Source: Tissierella sp. (GTDB lineage: Bacteria > Bacillota > Clostridia > Tissierellales > Tissierellaceae). Taken from it: a DNA stretch of 64,000 bases. Made by a program: the position numbers and the translations under genes. Positions within the stretch are counted from its first letter, which is position 1. Each line of letters begins with the position of its first letter. The notes beneath the pieces are model-generated. The model ran no database searches and was not told the origin of the DNA. It saw nothing but the letters and a program-made list of their open reading frames with translations. The DNA lies in assembly GCF_031460495.1 (NCBI RefSeq), contig NZ_JAVKTS010000001.1, positions 1-64,000 on the forward strand, given 5' to 3'. Below, piece by piece: positions 47,398 to 55,458 of this stretch.

Positions 47398-49557
47398 ATG
47401 AGGAAAATAGCAGTATACACAAGGGTTTCATCGGCAAGGCAAGCAAGTGATGATGCGTATTCACTTGAAGTTCAGAAAGAACGATGTATCTACTTACTGA
47501 AGAGTAAAGGCTATGCAGAAGAAGACATCGTTTATTATACTGACGCAGGGATTTCAGGAACAACAATAGCAGAAAGAGATGAACTAAAGGAATTATTAGA
47601 TGCTTTAGAACATGGAGAATTAGATGGGATTTGTTGTTATGATTTATCAAGAATTAGTCGTTCCATTAGTCATACAATGGAAATTTTTAGACTCCTAAAA
47701 GAAAATCAACTTCGTCTTTACACTTGTGATGGTGCTTTTGACGGTGATATTAATGGACAAAATGCAAAAATCATGGTTAGTATTTATTCCATGCTTAATG
47801 AACTCTTCATAGACCAGTTAAGGGAACGTGTACTGGACGGAATGACAAAATCAGTAGAGGCGGGCAATTATTTCGGTGGACCTGCACCCATGGGTTATCA
47901 ATATGAATATTATTCTACCAAGCAAGAAGGAAAAATATTAGAAACTCAAGATACAAAGACAAAGAAAAAAGATATAAAGAAAAGATTAATAATTAATGAA
48001 GAAGAAAAGCCAGTTGTTGAATTGATTTTTGATTTATTCACCAATCAAAAACATTCCATAAGAGGTGTTGCTCAATATCTTAATACGAGAGGATATAAAA
48101 CTCGAAGAGGAGCCCAATTTGCTACAGCAACGGTTCAAAAAATACTTGAGAATCCTGTGTATGCAGGACGACTCTTTTGGGGGAAACGAAGACAAAAAAA
48201 GAAAACAGACGAGGGAGTACGTGTTTGGGAAAAGATTACAGTCTATGACATTAACTTTTATGATTTGCCTGAAGGAAATCATCCAAAAATTGTAGATGAA
48301 GAGTTTTTTCTTGAAACAATTGCAAGGCTTAATAGTAGAAGACAAATTCGAAAGAACCAAAATACAGCCCAAGCAATGAGAAATATAACTAAAGAAACAT
48401 ATGATGACATGCACAAAAAAATGTTCATTAATATCTTACATTGTCCGAATTGCAACGGAAAAATGACGAGTAGCAAACAACCTGGGCACAGGAGGGCTGA
48501 CGGTACAAAATCAGAATCAAAAGTGTACTACAAATGTAGCACGTATAATTCTGGAAAAAACCACTGTGACGGATATTATTCTGTTCAAGAAGAAAGAGCC
48601 TTTAACTTGATTAAAGAGGATTTCTTTAATCGGTTAAAACAAGCCTTTGTATTGGTTAAAGAATATCAAAATTATCTTGCGGAAAAATTTGGTACGAAAG
48701 AGCGAATGATGTTTGATGAGGAAATTGAAAAAATTAAGAAAGAAATTCAACTGCTAGAAAGAAATAGAAACAAACTGACTTCCAAACTAGATTTGATGAT
48801 TGGTAGGCAACTTGATACTGATGTAGATTCAGTTAAGTATATTAGATTTGAAAAAATGATAAAAGATACAGAACAAGAGATTACAAAGGTTCAAGAAATC
48901 ATAGCAGAACAACAAAAGAAAATCAAACAAGCCGAAAAGCGTAGAGATGCTCTTCTTCAAGAAACACAAGAGCAAGAACAATTTAGTACAATGGAAGAAT
49001 ATTTTAATTCCCTCTCCCTACTTCAAAAGAGAGGATTGTTGGAAAAGGTATATAGTAAGATTGTAATTGATACGATATCAAATGCTAAAAGAGGACCGAA
49101 AAAGATATCTCTTAAAGAAATGGAATATAATCAGTATTCAAGTGTATCGGGACTTTGTAAAGTACTTGGTGTACAAGATTTTAATGAGTTTAATAATTAT
49201 TTAAAGGCTAGTGGTAAACATGAATTAACCCTAATACAACAGCATTTTGGCGATGAAGAGGAATACATGAAGGAAATTGAAAAATCAAATATAAATATTA
49301 ACCCAAAAGTAAGAAAGTATATAAGAGACTTAGATGAGCAAGTTGCAGAAAAACATGATGAGTTCCTTGTACAATTTATGGCAAGTATTGAGGATGATAT
49401 GGAAACGATGACATATGAAGAATTTGAAGAACGATACGATGATGCCAGCCGAAAATACAAAAATGATAAATTTATAAAAAACCTGAAAAAACACCTTCAT
49501 GATAATTGTGAAAAGATTTTTTCAGATATGAATGCAACTGAACTCACCCTTGTTTAA
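47398..49557 (+). CDS. large serine recombinase (site-specific integrase of the island)
   Basis: A 719-residue recombinase. The N-terminal resolvase domain has catalytic Ser11 in YTRVSSARQ, then DAGISGTT and DLSRISRS. A Recombinase domain follows (GPAPMGYQYE, RGVAQYLNTRGY, NPVYAGRLFWG). A zinc ribbon (LHCPNCNGKM with a second cysteine pair near residues 380-395) and a long coiled coil come next. An extra C-terminal region of about 190 residues makes it longer than SCC Ccr proteins (about 450-560). It sits next to attL, as integrases usually do. The ATG at 47398 is 7 nt after GGAGGA. Confidence 0.95.
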   Translation: MRKIAVYTRVSSARQASDDAYSLEVQKERCIYLLKSKGYAEEDIVYYTDAGISGTTIAERDELKELLDALEHGELDGICCYDLSRISRSISHTMEIFRLLKENQLRLYTCDGAFDGDINGQNAKIMVSIYSMLNELFIDQLRERVLDGMTKSVEAGNYFGGPAPMGYQYEYYSTKQEGKILETQDTKTKKKDIKKRLIINEEEKPVVELIFDLFTNQKHSIRGVAQYLNTRGYKTRRGAQFATATVQKILENPVYAGRLFWGKRRQKKKTDEGVRVWEKITVYDINFYDLPEGNHPKIVDEEFFLETIARLNSRRQIRKNQNTAQAMRNITKETYDDMHKKMFINILHCPNCNGKMTSSKQPGHRRADGTKSESKVYYKCSTYNSGKNHCDGYYSVQEERAFNLIKEDFFNRLKQAFVLVKEYQNYLAEKFGTKERMMFDEEIEKIKKEIQLLERNRNKLTSKLDLMIGRQLDTDVDSVKYIRFEKMIKDTEQEITKVQEIIAEQQKKIKQAEKRRDALLQETQEQEQFSTMEEYFNSLSLLQKRGLLEKVYSKIVIDTISNAKRGPKKISLKEMEYNQYSSVSGLCKVLGVQDFNEFNNYLKASGKHELTLIQQHFGDEEEYMKEIEKSNININPKVRKYIRDLDEQVAEKHDEFLVQFMASIEDDMETMTYEEFEERYDDASRKYKNDKFIKNLKKHLHDNCEKIFSDMNATELTLV

Positions 49558-49571
49558 TGACAAGGGACTTT
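49547..49571 (+). terminator. terminator of the recombinase gene
   Basis: The stem CCCTTGT with ACAAGGG spans the stop codon and is followed by ACTTTTT. Confidence 0.85.
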
Positions 49572-49669
49572 TTATGCCTTTTGAAAAATAATTTGTGTAG
49601 AGATCCTGGATGATAGTTAAGAATAGGGTACTATAATACGTTATACTCAAAATAAGGGAGTTGATAGGA

Positions 49670-49942
49670 ATGATTAGAGTAATTTTTCAATGTACTAATT
49701 TAGTAGATGAGTATAACTTAAATAAACAAGTTATTATTCAGCAATTGCAAAATATACAATTGAACGAACCCCAAAATTTTGTAATTACATATTCTCAGGA
49801 TTTTCGTTTTACCTTAATTGGTAAAATGGAGAATAAGGAAGTAACCCTTCAATCTATAGAAAAGGCCATTGATTACGAGAAGATGGATAATAGCGATTTA
49901 TTTAACCTAATATCACAAGGAAATCAAAAAAGCCTTTCATAG
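49670..49942 (+). CDS. island protein of unknown function (90 residues)
   Basis: A 90-residue protein with an alternating beta/helix pattern (IRVIFQCTNLVDEYNL, NFVITYSQDFRFTLIGK). No family is recognised. The ATG at 49670 lies after AAGGGAG; an in-frame TTG at 49661 is less likely. A promoter-like octamer GTTATACT lies 30 nt upstream, as for other island genes. Confidence 0.6.
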   Translation: MIRVIFQCTNLVDEYNLNKQVIIQQLQNIQLNEPQNFVITYSQDFRFTLIGKMENKEVTLQSIEKAIDYEKMDNSDLFNLISQGNQKSLS

Positions 49943-50565
49943 GTTTTTTTAATACTTAGAAATTCCTTTTAATTATCTTGCTGCCTTAAATTCTTATGTG
50001 CGCTACAATGTTTATAAAAGTATAGTGTATTTTTTAAATATTTGAATACGATATTTTAGACTTTTCCGGAAATGTCTTTAATATATAATACCGTATTTGG
50101 AAAGGTATACATTCATAAACAATGAAGCATAACTGTTTTGTATATACATATAAAAGTATATATAACGCTTATATCCATTATTATCTAAAAACCCAACATT
50201 ATTCCTTAATAAATATTATTATTAAGATATGACGTTGGGATTTGAATTAAACGCTTACTTCCGTAAAGGATTTGTCTAACAAAATTAGGCGTACATGTTT
50301 ATCCCTGTATTGCAAAGCATTTATGAAATGCTTTTGTGTAAAAGGTAAAGGTTTTAATGTTTTTAATTTGCTTAATGAAGTAAGCCTTATTTATATGAGG
50401 ATAGGAAGTCACTTTGTTTACTTCCATACTTTTCGTAGAAAACAGTTAGGCTAATTTATTCATATACTTACTTAATATATATGAGACGTAACAATCTTAC
50501 TTTTATCACTATCTGTCAGCAAAATCCTCTTTTGGATTTTGGTAATAGTAGGGGAGGGACAAACT
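49943..50565. other. island intergenic region with inverted repeats, possible resolution site
   Basis: This 623-bp region has no convincing gene; a 60-codon frame at 50272 lacks a ribosome site. It contains a TCCGGA-centred inverted repeat (50058-50077), a hairpin of AAACCCAAC with GTTGGGATTT (about 50189-50243), another hairpin CAAAGCATTT with AAATGCTTT (50313-50334), and a third near 50520-50541. A CAAAATTAGGCGTACAT segment (about 50280-50296) recurs near 55002. Directly upstream of a resolvase, it is a candidate res site. Confidence 0.4.
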
Positions 50566-51231
50566 ATGCATAGGTGCTACGCTTATTTACGGGTTTCCAC
50601 GAAGGAACAAAATTTATCAAGGCAAATTGATTGTATTCGGCAACTAGAAGAACATATAGATGAACGAGACATTTATTGTGATAAGGCTAGTGGAAAGGAC
50701 TTTCAGCGTCCAGAATGGCAGGCTTTAAAAAGAAGCATTCGTCCTGGGGATACACTTTTTGTTCACTCTTTAGACAGATTGGGCAGGAACAAGAAGGGAA
50801 TTTTAGACGAGTGGCAGTGGCTTGTAGACAATAAAATTAATATTGTTGTATTAGATATGCCACTATTGGATACAAGAAAATACCAAGGGCTTGATGGAGT
50901 CGGGGATTTAGTTGTAAATTTAGTCTTACAGATATTAAGTTGGCTTGCTGAACAAGAACGAGTCAATATTAAAGCACGGCAAAGGGAGGGTATTGATTCA
51001 GCCTTGAAACGAGGAGTAAGGTTTGGGCGGCCAGCCGTTCCAAAACCGAAGAACTTTGAAAAGATATATTGTAAGTGGCAGGATGGTGAAATGACAGCAA
51101 CCAAAGCCATGGAAGTTTTAAACCTAAAACGGAATACCTTCTATAAATTTGCTAATGAACAAAAAGAAAAAGATTTACAGCGAAGCAAAGATAAAGAGAT
51201 GAATAAAGAGAAAATTAAAGAGATGTTATAA
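50566..51231 (+). CDS. serine resolvase/invertase family recombinase
   Basis: A 221-residue small serine recombinase. Catalytic Ser11 is in YLRVSTKEQN, followed by DKASGKDFQRPEWQ, FVHSLDRLGRN and the E-helix region ILSWLAEQERVNIKARQREGI. A C-terminal helix-turn-helix has KAMEVLNLKRNTFYKF. It resembles plasmid and transposon resolvases that resolve multimers. The ATG at 50566 follows AGGGGAGGG. It gives the island a second recombination function distinct from the integrase. Confidence 0.9.
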   Translation: MHRCYAYLRVSTKEQNLSRQIDCIRQLEEHIDERDIYCDKASGKDFQRPEWQALKRSIRPGDTLFVHSLDRLGRNKKGILDEWQWLVDNKINIVVLDMPLLDTRKYQGLDGVGDLVVNLVLQILSWLAEQERVNIKARQREGIDSALKRGVRFGRPAVPKPKNFEKIYCKWQDGEMTATKAMEVLNLKRNTFYKFANEQKEKDLQRSKDKEMNKEKIKEML

Positions 51232-51259
51232 AAAGATTAAATAAAGAGAGGCGATTCTG

Positions 51260-51427
51260 ATGGAAAAGAAAGTAACTGTAGAAGAAATCAGACGGATAAA
51301 GAAAGAAGTGAAAAAGAGTACCATTAAAGCAAATCCGTTAATTATACCGAAATCTGCTATGAAGTACGACAAATTAACGATGGATAAAGAACGGGCAGAA
51401 AAAATATTCGGTAGAATATTTTTTTAA
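51260..51427 (+). CDS. 55-residue basic protein, unknown
   Basis: A small, lysine-rich protein starting MEKKVTVEEIRRIKKEVKK and ending IFGRIFF, 28 bp after the resolvase. AGAGAGGCG upstream of the ATG at 51260 can serve as ribosome site. No family is recognised. It could be a partner of the resolvase or a small DNA-binding protein; inference only. Confidence 0.5.
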   Translation: MEKKVTVEEIRRIKKEVKKSTIKANPLIIPKSAMKYDKLTMDKERAEKIFGRIFF

Positions 51428-51522
51428 CATGTACTATATATAGACAGTGAAAAGAGAAACTACGGAAAGAGCCGAAAGAAGCAGATTGATACAGAAAAGA
51501 AAAGATAAATTAGATAAATAAG

Positions 51523-51556
51523 AAATAACCCTCTTTACGTAGGGTTATTTTATTTT
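51523..51556 (+). terminator. terminator upstream of the restriction-modification genes
   Basis: The stem AAATAACCCT with AGGGTTATTT is followed by TATTTTT. Confidence 0.88.
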
Positions 51557-51640
51557 TCTGGCCTTTTACGAACGAATGTGCTATTATTTTATTAATAGAT
51601 TATATGATATAATGATAATTTAGGGAAGGAGCGTTTATTT

Positions 51641-52621
51641 ATGGTTAAGACAAAAGTTTATACAGCCGTTTCCCTGTTTAGTGGTGCAGGCGGTTTAGAT
51701 ATGGGATTCGATAGAAAAGGATTTAAGACAATTTGGGCAAATGATGTTGATGAAGATGCATGTGCTACCCATCGACTATGGAGCGATGCTGAAGTAGTTT
51801 GTGAGAAAATTGAAAATATAGATTTTAGTACAATTCCCGAATCAGACGCAATTTTTGGTGGATTCCCCTGTCAAGGATTCAGTTTGAGCGGACCACGTAA
51901 AATTGATGATTCCAGAAATACTTTATATAAATACTTTGTAAAACTAGTAGAAGAAAAACAACCATATGTATTTGTAGCAGAAAATGTAAAAGGCATTCTA
52001 ACTTTAGGGGAAGGCACTATATTTGAAGCGATAGTGGAAGATTTCAAAGGTAAAGGATATAAAATTTTTCCTAAACTATTAAATGCTAAAGATTATAGTG
52101 TACCTCAAAGTAGAGAAAGGGTTATTTTAATTGGTTTTCGAAATGACTTAGGTGTAACTGAATTTGAGTTCCCTGAAAAACACGACAGAATTATTGATTT
52201 AAGAGAGGCATTAGCAGGTTTCCCAGAGCCAAAACTAGAAGATGTGTGTGATGCTCCATATAGTTCCCGTTTTATGAGCCGAAATCGAAAGAGAGATTGG
52301 GATGAAGTATCTTATACTATTCCAGCCATGGCAAAACAGGTTCCTCTCCACCCTTCTAGCCCTGATATGGAGAAACTTGAGAAGGATTTATGGAAATTCG
52401 GAGACAATGGAGTTACAAGAAGATTCAGTTGGCAAGAAGCGGCTGCTATTCAAACATTTCCGAGAAATATGGAATTTGTCGGTGATTTGACTTCTAAGTA
52501 TAAACAAATAGGAAATGCTGTACCTGTCGGACTTGCGGAAGCAGTAGCAGAAAAAGCATATGAGAAATTAAATGAGTGTTTGCATAATAATCTACAGGGT
52601 TTTAAGGAAAGGGTGGTGTAA
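51641..52621 (+). CDS. DNA (cytosine-5) methyltransferase, M.HaeIII-like
   Basis: A 326-residue C5 methyltransferase. Motif I is VSLFSGAGGLDMGF, motif IV FPCQGFS with catalytic Cys77, motif VI FVAENVKG, motif VIII QSRERVILIGFR, and motif X KQIGNAVPVGLAEAV. The target-recognition region has FMSRNRKRDW and VPLHPSSP, which align with FMSRNRVRQW and CQLHPQAP in M.HaeIII as I recall it. It therefore probably methylates GGCC at the inner cytosine. The paired endonuclease follows after 2 bp. Confidence 0.92.
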   Translation: MVKTKVYTAVSLFSGAGGLDMGFDRKGFKTIWANDVDEDACATHRLWSDAEVVCEKIENIDFSTIPESDAIFGGFPCQGFSLSGPRKIDDSRNTLYKYFVKLVEEKQPYVFVAENVKGILTLGEGTIFEAIVEDFKGKGYKIFPKLLNAKDYSVPQSRERVILIGFRNDLGVTEFEFPEKHDRIIDLREALAGFPEPKLEDVCDAPYSSRFMSRNRKRDWDEVSYTIPAMAKQVPLHPSSPDMEKLEKDLWKFGDNGVTRRFSWQEAAAIQTFPRNMEFVGDLTSKYKQIGNAVPVGLAEAVAEKAYEKLNECLHNNLQGFKERVV

Positions 52622-52623
52622 TA

Positions 52624-53577
52624 ATGGCAATTCAAACAGGGAATGGTAAGGCTTTTGAATATGCTTGTCTCCAATCCCTAGATAATGCTTTGGGTGGGAC
52701 GCAACAAGTTGTGGTCGAACAGAACAGTGCTTTGGCGGTTGCAATGGAGCGATATAATGGTGCAACTGAAGAAATGAGAAATAGTATGGATTTAGGTGCA
52801 GACGCAGCGACACGAGTAATTCTGCGTCTGGAACCTCAACTAACGACTCCACAAAATAATGTCCCTCTTTATCTTTCCATTCAAGAGGATTCAAGAGGGC
52901 AGCAAGGGGATGTAAGAGATGTCCTTTGTATTCGTAGGCAGAATGAATGGGAAATTGGATTAAGTTGCAAACATAATCATACAGCCGTAAAACATAGTAG
53001 GCTTTCAAGAACAATAAATTTTGGTGACTCATGGTTTGGCATATCATGTTCACAAAGTTATTTTGATGAAATTAACCCTATTTTTGATGAATTACAGGAA
53101 CTACGAGAGCAAGGAGAACTTTGGAGAAACGTAGAGGACAAAGAAGAACGTTTTTATGTACCAGTTTTGGAAGCGTTTATAAGGGAATTAGGAAGGCTTA
53201 ATCATGATAATCCAGGTTTAATTCCAGAACGACTTCTTCAGTATCTTTTAGGACGCAATGATTTCTATAAAGTAATCACACTCGATAGGAGAAGGGTTAC
53301 ACAGGTTCAAGCATTCAATTTGTATGGAACATTAAATCGAAATTCAGGGAGAGAGCGTTCAATAGTAAATGTCCCCCAACTGAATATGCCTACACGCTTT
53401 TTTGATATTAGTTTTAAACCCAATTCAAGAAATACAATTATTGTGACATGTGACAATGGTTGGACAGTGAGTATGAGAATTCACAATGCAAGTTCAAGGG
53501 TAGAACCATCATTAAAGTTTGATGTTCAATTAACGGGAGTCCCTCCAACCTTGCATAGTCACCATGAAGCATGGTAA
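52624..53577 (+). CDS. type II restriction endonuclease, HaeIII family (predicted GGCC)
   Basis: A 317-residue protein of the HaeIII endonuclease family. It shows NGKAFEYACLQSL at the N terminus, GDVRDVLCI and WEIGLSCKHNH (likely PD-(D/E)xK-type core), KHSRLS, WFGISCSQSYF and YLLGRNDFYKVI. It starts 2 bp after the methyltransferase stop. The pair forms a type II restriction system that would cut unmodified DNA, predicted at GGCC, and can act as both phage defence and an addiction module that stabilises the island. Confidence 0.9.
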   Translation: MAIQTGNGKAFEYACLQSLDNALGGTQQVVVEQNSALAVAMERYNGATEEMRNSMDLGADAATRVILRLEPQLTTPQNNVPLYLSIQEDSRGQQGDVRDVLCIRRQNEWEIGLSCKHNHTAVKHSRLSRTINFGDSWFGISCSQSYFDEINPIFDELQELREQGELWRNVEDKEERFYVPVLEAFIRELGRLNHDNPGLIPERLLQYLLGRNDFYKVITLDRRRVTQVQAFNLYGTLNRNSGRERSIVNVPQLNMPTRFFDISFKPNSRNTIIVTCDNGWTVSMRIHNASSRVEPSLKFDVQLTGVPPTLHSHHEAW

Positions 53578-53596
53578 AAGTACATAATTAAAGACA

Positions 53597-53633
53597 AACT
53601 GTTATTCTGTTTTTTAGAATAACAGTTTTTTAT
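53597..53633 (+). terminator. terminator of the restriction-modification pair
   Basis: The stem AAACTGTTATTCT with AGAATAACAGTTT is followed by a T-run. Confidence 0.92.
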
Positions 53634-53758
53634 TTAGTGTCAATTATATCACATTTCTCAATAATTGTTTGAAAGTACTGGCCTTTTAGGTTTGGGCACG
53701 TTATACTAATAATATAGAAGAAATGCTATTCGAATATAGTAAAAAGGGGTGATTCATC

Positions 53759-53965
53759 ATGAAAAAAGTTATTAATGTAGTTTTCAATGTAGTAATTCCT
53801 ATTATAGTGGGTTATGCCATATTTGGAATCCTTTTATCCATATTCAGAGATATACCAACTATTGGACATTCAGTAACAAATCTTTGGTATGTGCCATTTT
53901 CAATATTAACTTTATACATGGGATATACAAGTGTAAAAGATTACCGATTAGCCAAAACTCGATAA
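53759..53965 (+). CDS. small two-helix membrane protein
   Basis: A 68-residue hydrophobic protein with two membrane segments (VVIPIIVGYAIFGILLSIF and LWYVPFSILTLYMGYT) and a basic C terminus. No family is recognised. AAAAGGGGTG lies before the ATG at 53759. It has its own terminator (53998-54028) and upstream promoter-like octamer, so it is an independent unit within the island. Confidence 0.55.
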   Translation: MKKVINVVFNVVIPIIVGYAIFGILLSIFRDIPTIGHSVTNLWYVPFSILTLYMGYTSVKDYRLAKTR

Positions 53966-53997
53966 ATTAATTGTTTTATATAATACCTCCATATTAT

Positions 53998-54028
53998 AAA
54001 GCAGGATCCACTAGTGGTTCCTGCTTTT
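53998..54028 (+). terminator. terminator after the small membrane protein
   Basis: The stem AAAGCAGGA with TCCTGCTTTT has an inner CCACTAGTGG palindrome. Confidence 0.85.
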
Positions 54029-54081
54029 CATCTAGTTATTTAAAGAACGTTATACTAAAAAACAAGGAGAGTGATAGCGAT

Positions 54082-54825
54082 ATGGAATACATGAAATTTA
54101 TTCGACGAATAATATGGGATTTGCAAACAGAGTATGATGAAGTGCGAATGGATGGAAAAGATAGAGTATATGTGGCTAAAGGGGCAATGAGTGTATCAGT
54201 TCCATTGCATCCAATGTATCAAGAATATCAAATGGTTGGGTATCAGGAAAATCTCAATAATTATAAAAAGATAATTACTGATATACTAAATTCTTACAAA
54301 TTTAAGTTAGATTTAAATAATGTATATCCCTTGATAAAATCTAAGTCATTTAAGATTCAAAAAGAATATATATGTGAAGATTTATTCTGTGATTTATCGG
54401 TATATTGGGTTACGGATTTTGAGGATGTTTTTCGATTTGTTTCTACTGAAGATATGGAAAGTGCTAATATTGATATAAACACTCTAAAAATTGAGAGTCG
54501 CAATAATCTTAACAAAATGACAAACCCATTGGTTCGGTTGGATAATTCACATAAAATCTATACTCTTCGATTTGATACCGATTATGCAGCAACCCTCTTT
54601 CTATCTGAAAATATACAGGAACAAATCAAACGAAAAATAGGTAATGACATTCTCTTTTGTATGCCTTCCTCTATGACTTTACTTTGTGCAAAGTATCAAA
54701 AACTCTCTTATAAAACTTATACCCACATATTAAAGCAACTGATTGCAATTGATAATGATGTGAATAAAATATCGGATAAAATATATAGAAGGAATAAAGA
54801 TGGAAAATACTCCATAATTGCTTAA
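54082..54825 (+). CDS. DUF1444-like protein (YtpQ-related), divergent
   Basis: A 247-residue protein. NLNNYKKIITDILNSY, LNNVYPLIKSKSFK, LFCDLSVYWVTDFEDVFRFVS and ESRNNLNK follow the order of conserved blocks in DUF1444 proteins such as Bacillus YtpQ. The match is by eye and distant. Function of the family is unknown. The ATG at 54082 follows AAGGAGAG. It is flanked by terminators on both sides, as an independent cargo gene. Confidence 0.55.
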   Translation: MEYMKFIRRIIWDLQTEYDEVRMDGKDRVYVAKGAMSVSVPLHPMYQEYQMVGYQENLNNYKKIITDILNSYKFKLDLNNVYPLIKSKSFKIQKEYICEDLFCDLSVYWVTDFEDVFRFVSTEDMESANIDINTLKIESRNNLNKMTNPLVRLDNSHKIYTLRFDTDYAATLFLSENIQEQIKRKIGNDILFCMPSSMTLLCAKYQKLSYKTYTHILKQLIAIDNDVNKISDKIYRRNKDGKYSIIA

Positions 54826-54830
54826 AGGAT

Positions 54831-54858
54831 AACGGTTCAAAATGAGCCGTTATTTTTT
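54831..54858 (+). terminator. terminator after the DUF1444-like gene
   Basis: The stem AACGGTTCA with TGAGCCGTT is followed by ATTTTTTTA. Confidence 0.9.
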
Positions 54859-55268
54859 TATGCAAGTCTAACCTTTGCAGTGTGCTATTATCATATTTTA
54901 CAAATATAAAGGAGAACATGATATCCCCCTTACCAAACCATTTTTGCAAATTCTTTAGATTACAAAGGGTAAACAAGAACCACAACCCTTATGATAGCAA
55001 GCAAAATTAAGCGTACATATCAAAAACCCAACGCCATTCTTCAGGATTGAACGTTGGGTATTTTAATTACTGTGTTTAATTTTATTCAAAAGTACTTTTT
55101 GTTTTCGTAAAGAAATAGTAAAAGTCATGGTTAATTATATTCGTAAACTTTACAAGATGAAAATTTGAAATTAATCAACTTCCTATATAAAATTCCAAAA
55201 GTAAATAAAAAATGTAAAAAGATTTCTTCCACCTAATAGGTCGGCAATAAAAAGGAGGGGATGATTCT
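54859..55268. other. island spacer with a possible micro-ORF and hairpin
   Basis: About 410 bp. It starts with the promoter-like octamer GCTATTAT (54884-54891) and a possible 30-codon ORF (54918-55010). A hairpin of AAAACCCAACG with CGTTGGGT and TTTT follows (55023-55063). The remaining 200 bp are AT-rich with nothing recognisable. A CAAAATTAAGCGTACAT segment (55002-55018) matches one near 50280. Confidence 0.4.
54918..55010 (+). CDS. possible 30-residue microprotein
   Basis: ATG at 54918 is preceded by AAAGGAG (only 3-4 nt spacing) and by the octamer found ahead of other island genes; a hairpin terminator follows. The peptide is basic (ISPLPNHFCKFFRLQRVNK at the N-terminal part). There is no homology evidence, so it may be chance. 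Confidence 0.25.
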   Translation: MISPLPNHFCKFFRLQRVNKNHNPYDSKQN

Positions 55269-55436
55269 ATGAAAGGTTACATCATTTTTAATAAACACGT
55301 TGCAGCAAAACTCATGTTGATGGGTGAAGATTTAATTTTTACCCGTAAAGACAAAAAAGAACCAAAACGAAATGTATATGTATTTCGAAGTTCCAAGACA
55401 ATCCGAAAAAATGTTAAACATATTACACAAAACTAA
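55269..55436 (+). CDS. small DUF5659-like protein (55 residues)
   Basis: A 55-residue protein, KGYIIFNKHVAAKLMLMGE then NVYVFRSSKTIRKNV. The pattern of an N-terminal strand, a helix with A-x-x-LM-x-G and a later VFxFxxSxxI segment recalls the phage/plasmid DUF5659 domain, but this is a weak match. It has a strong AAAAGGAGGGG ribosome site and lies 22 bp before the helicase-like gene, so the two are probably co-transcribed. Confidence 0.55.
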   Translation: MKGYIIFNKHVAAKLMLMGEDLIFTRKDKKEPKRNVYVFRSSKTIRKNVKHITQN

Positions 55437-55458
55437 ATACTGAAAGGGGTTGATACTC

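Noticed and set aside
50272-50454. 60-codon open frame in the island spacer
   Set aside because: No ribosome-binding site, cysteine- and phenylalanine-rich random-looking product, and it overlaps inverted repeats.
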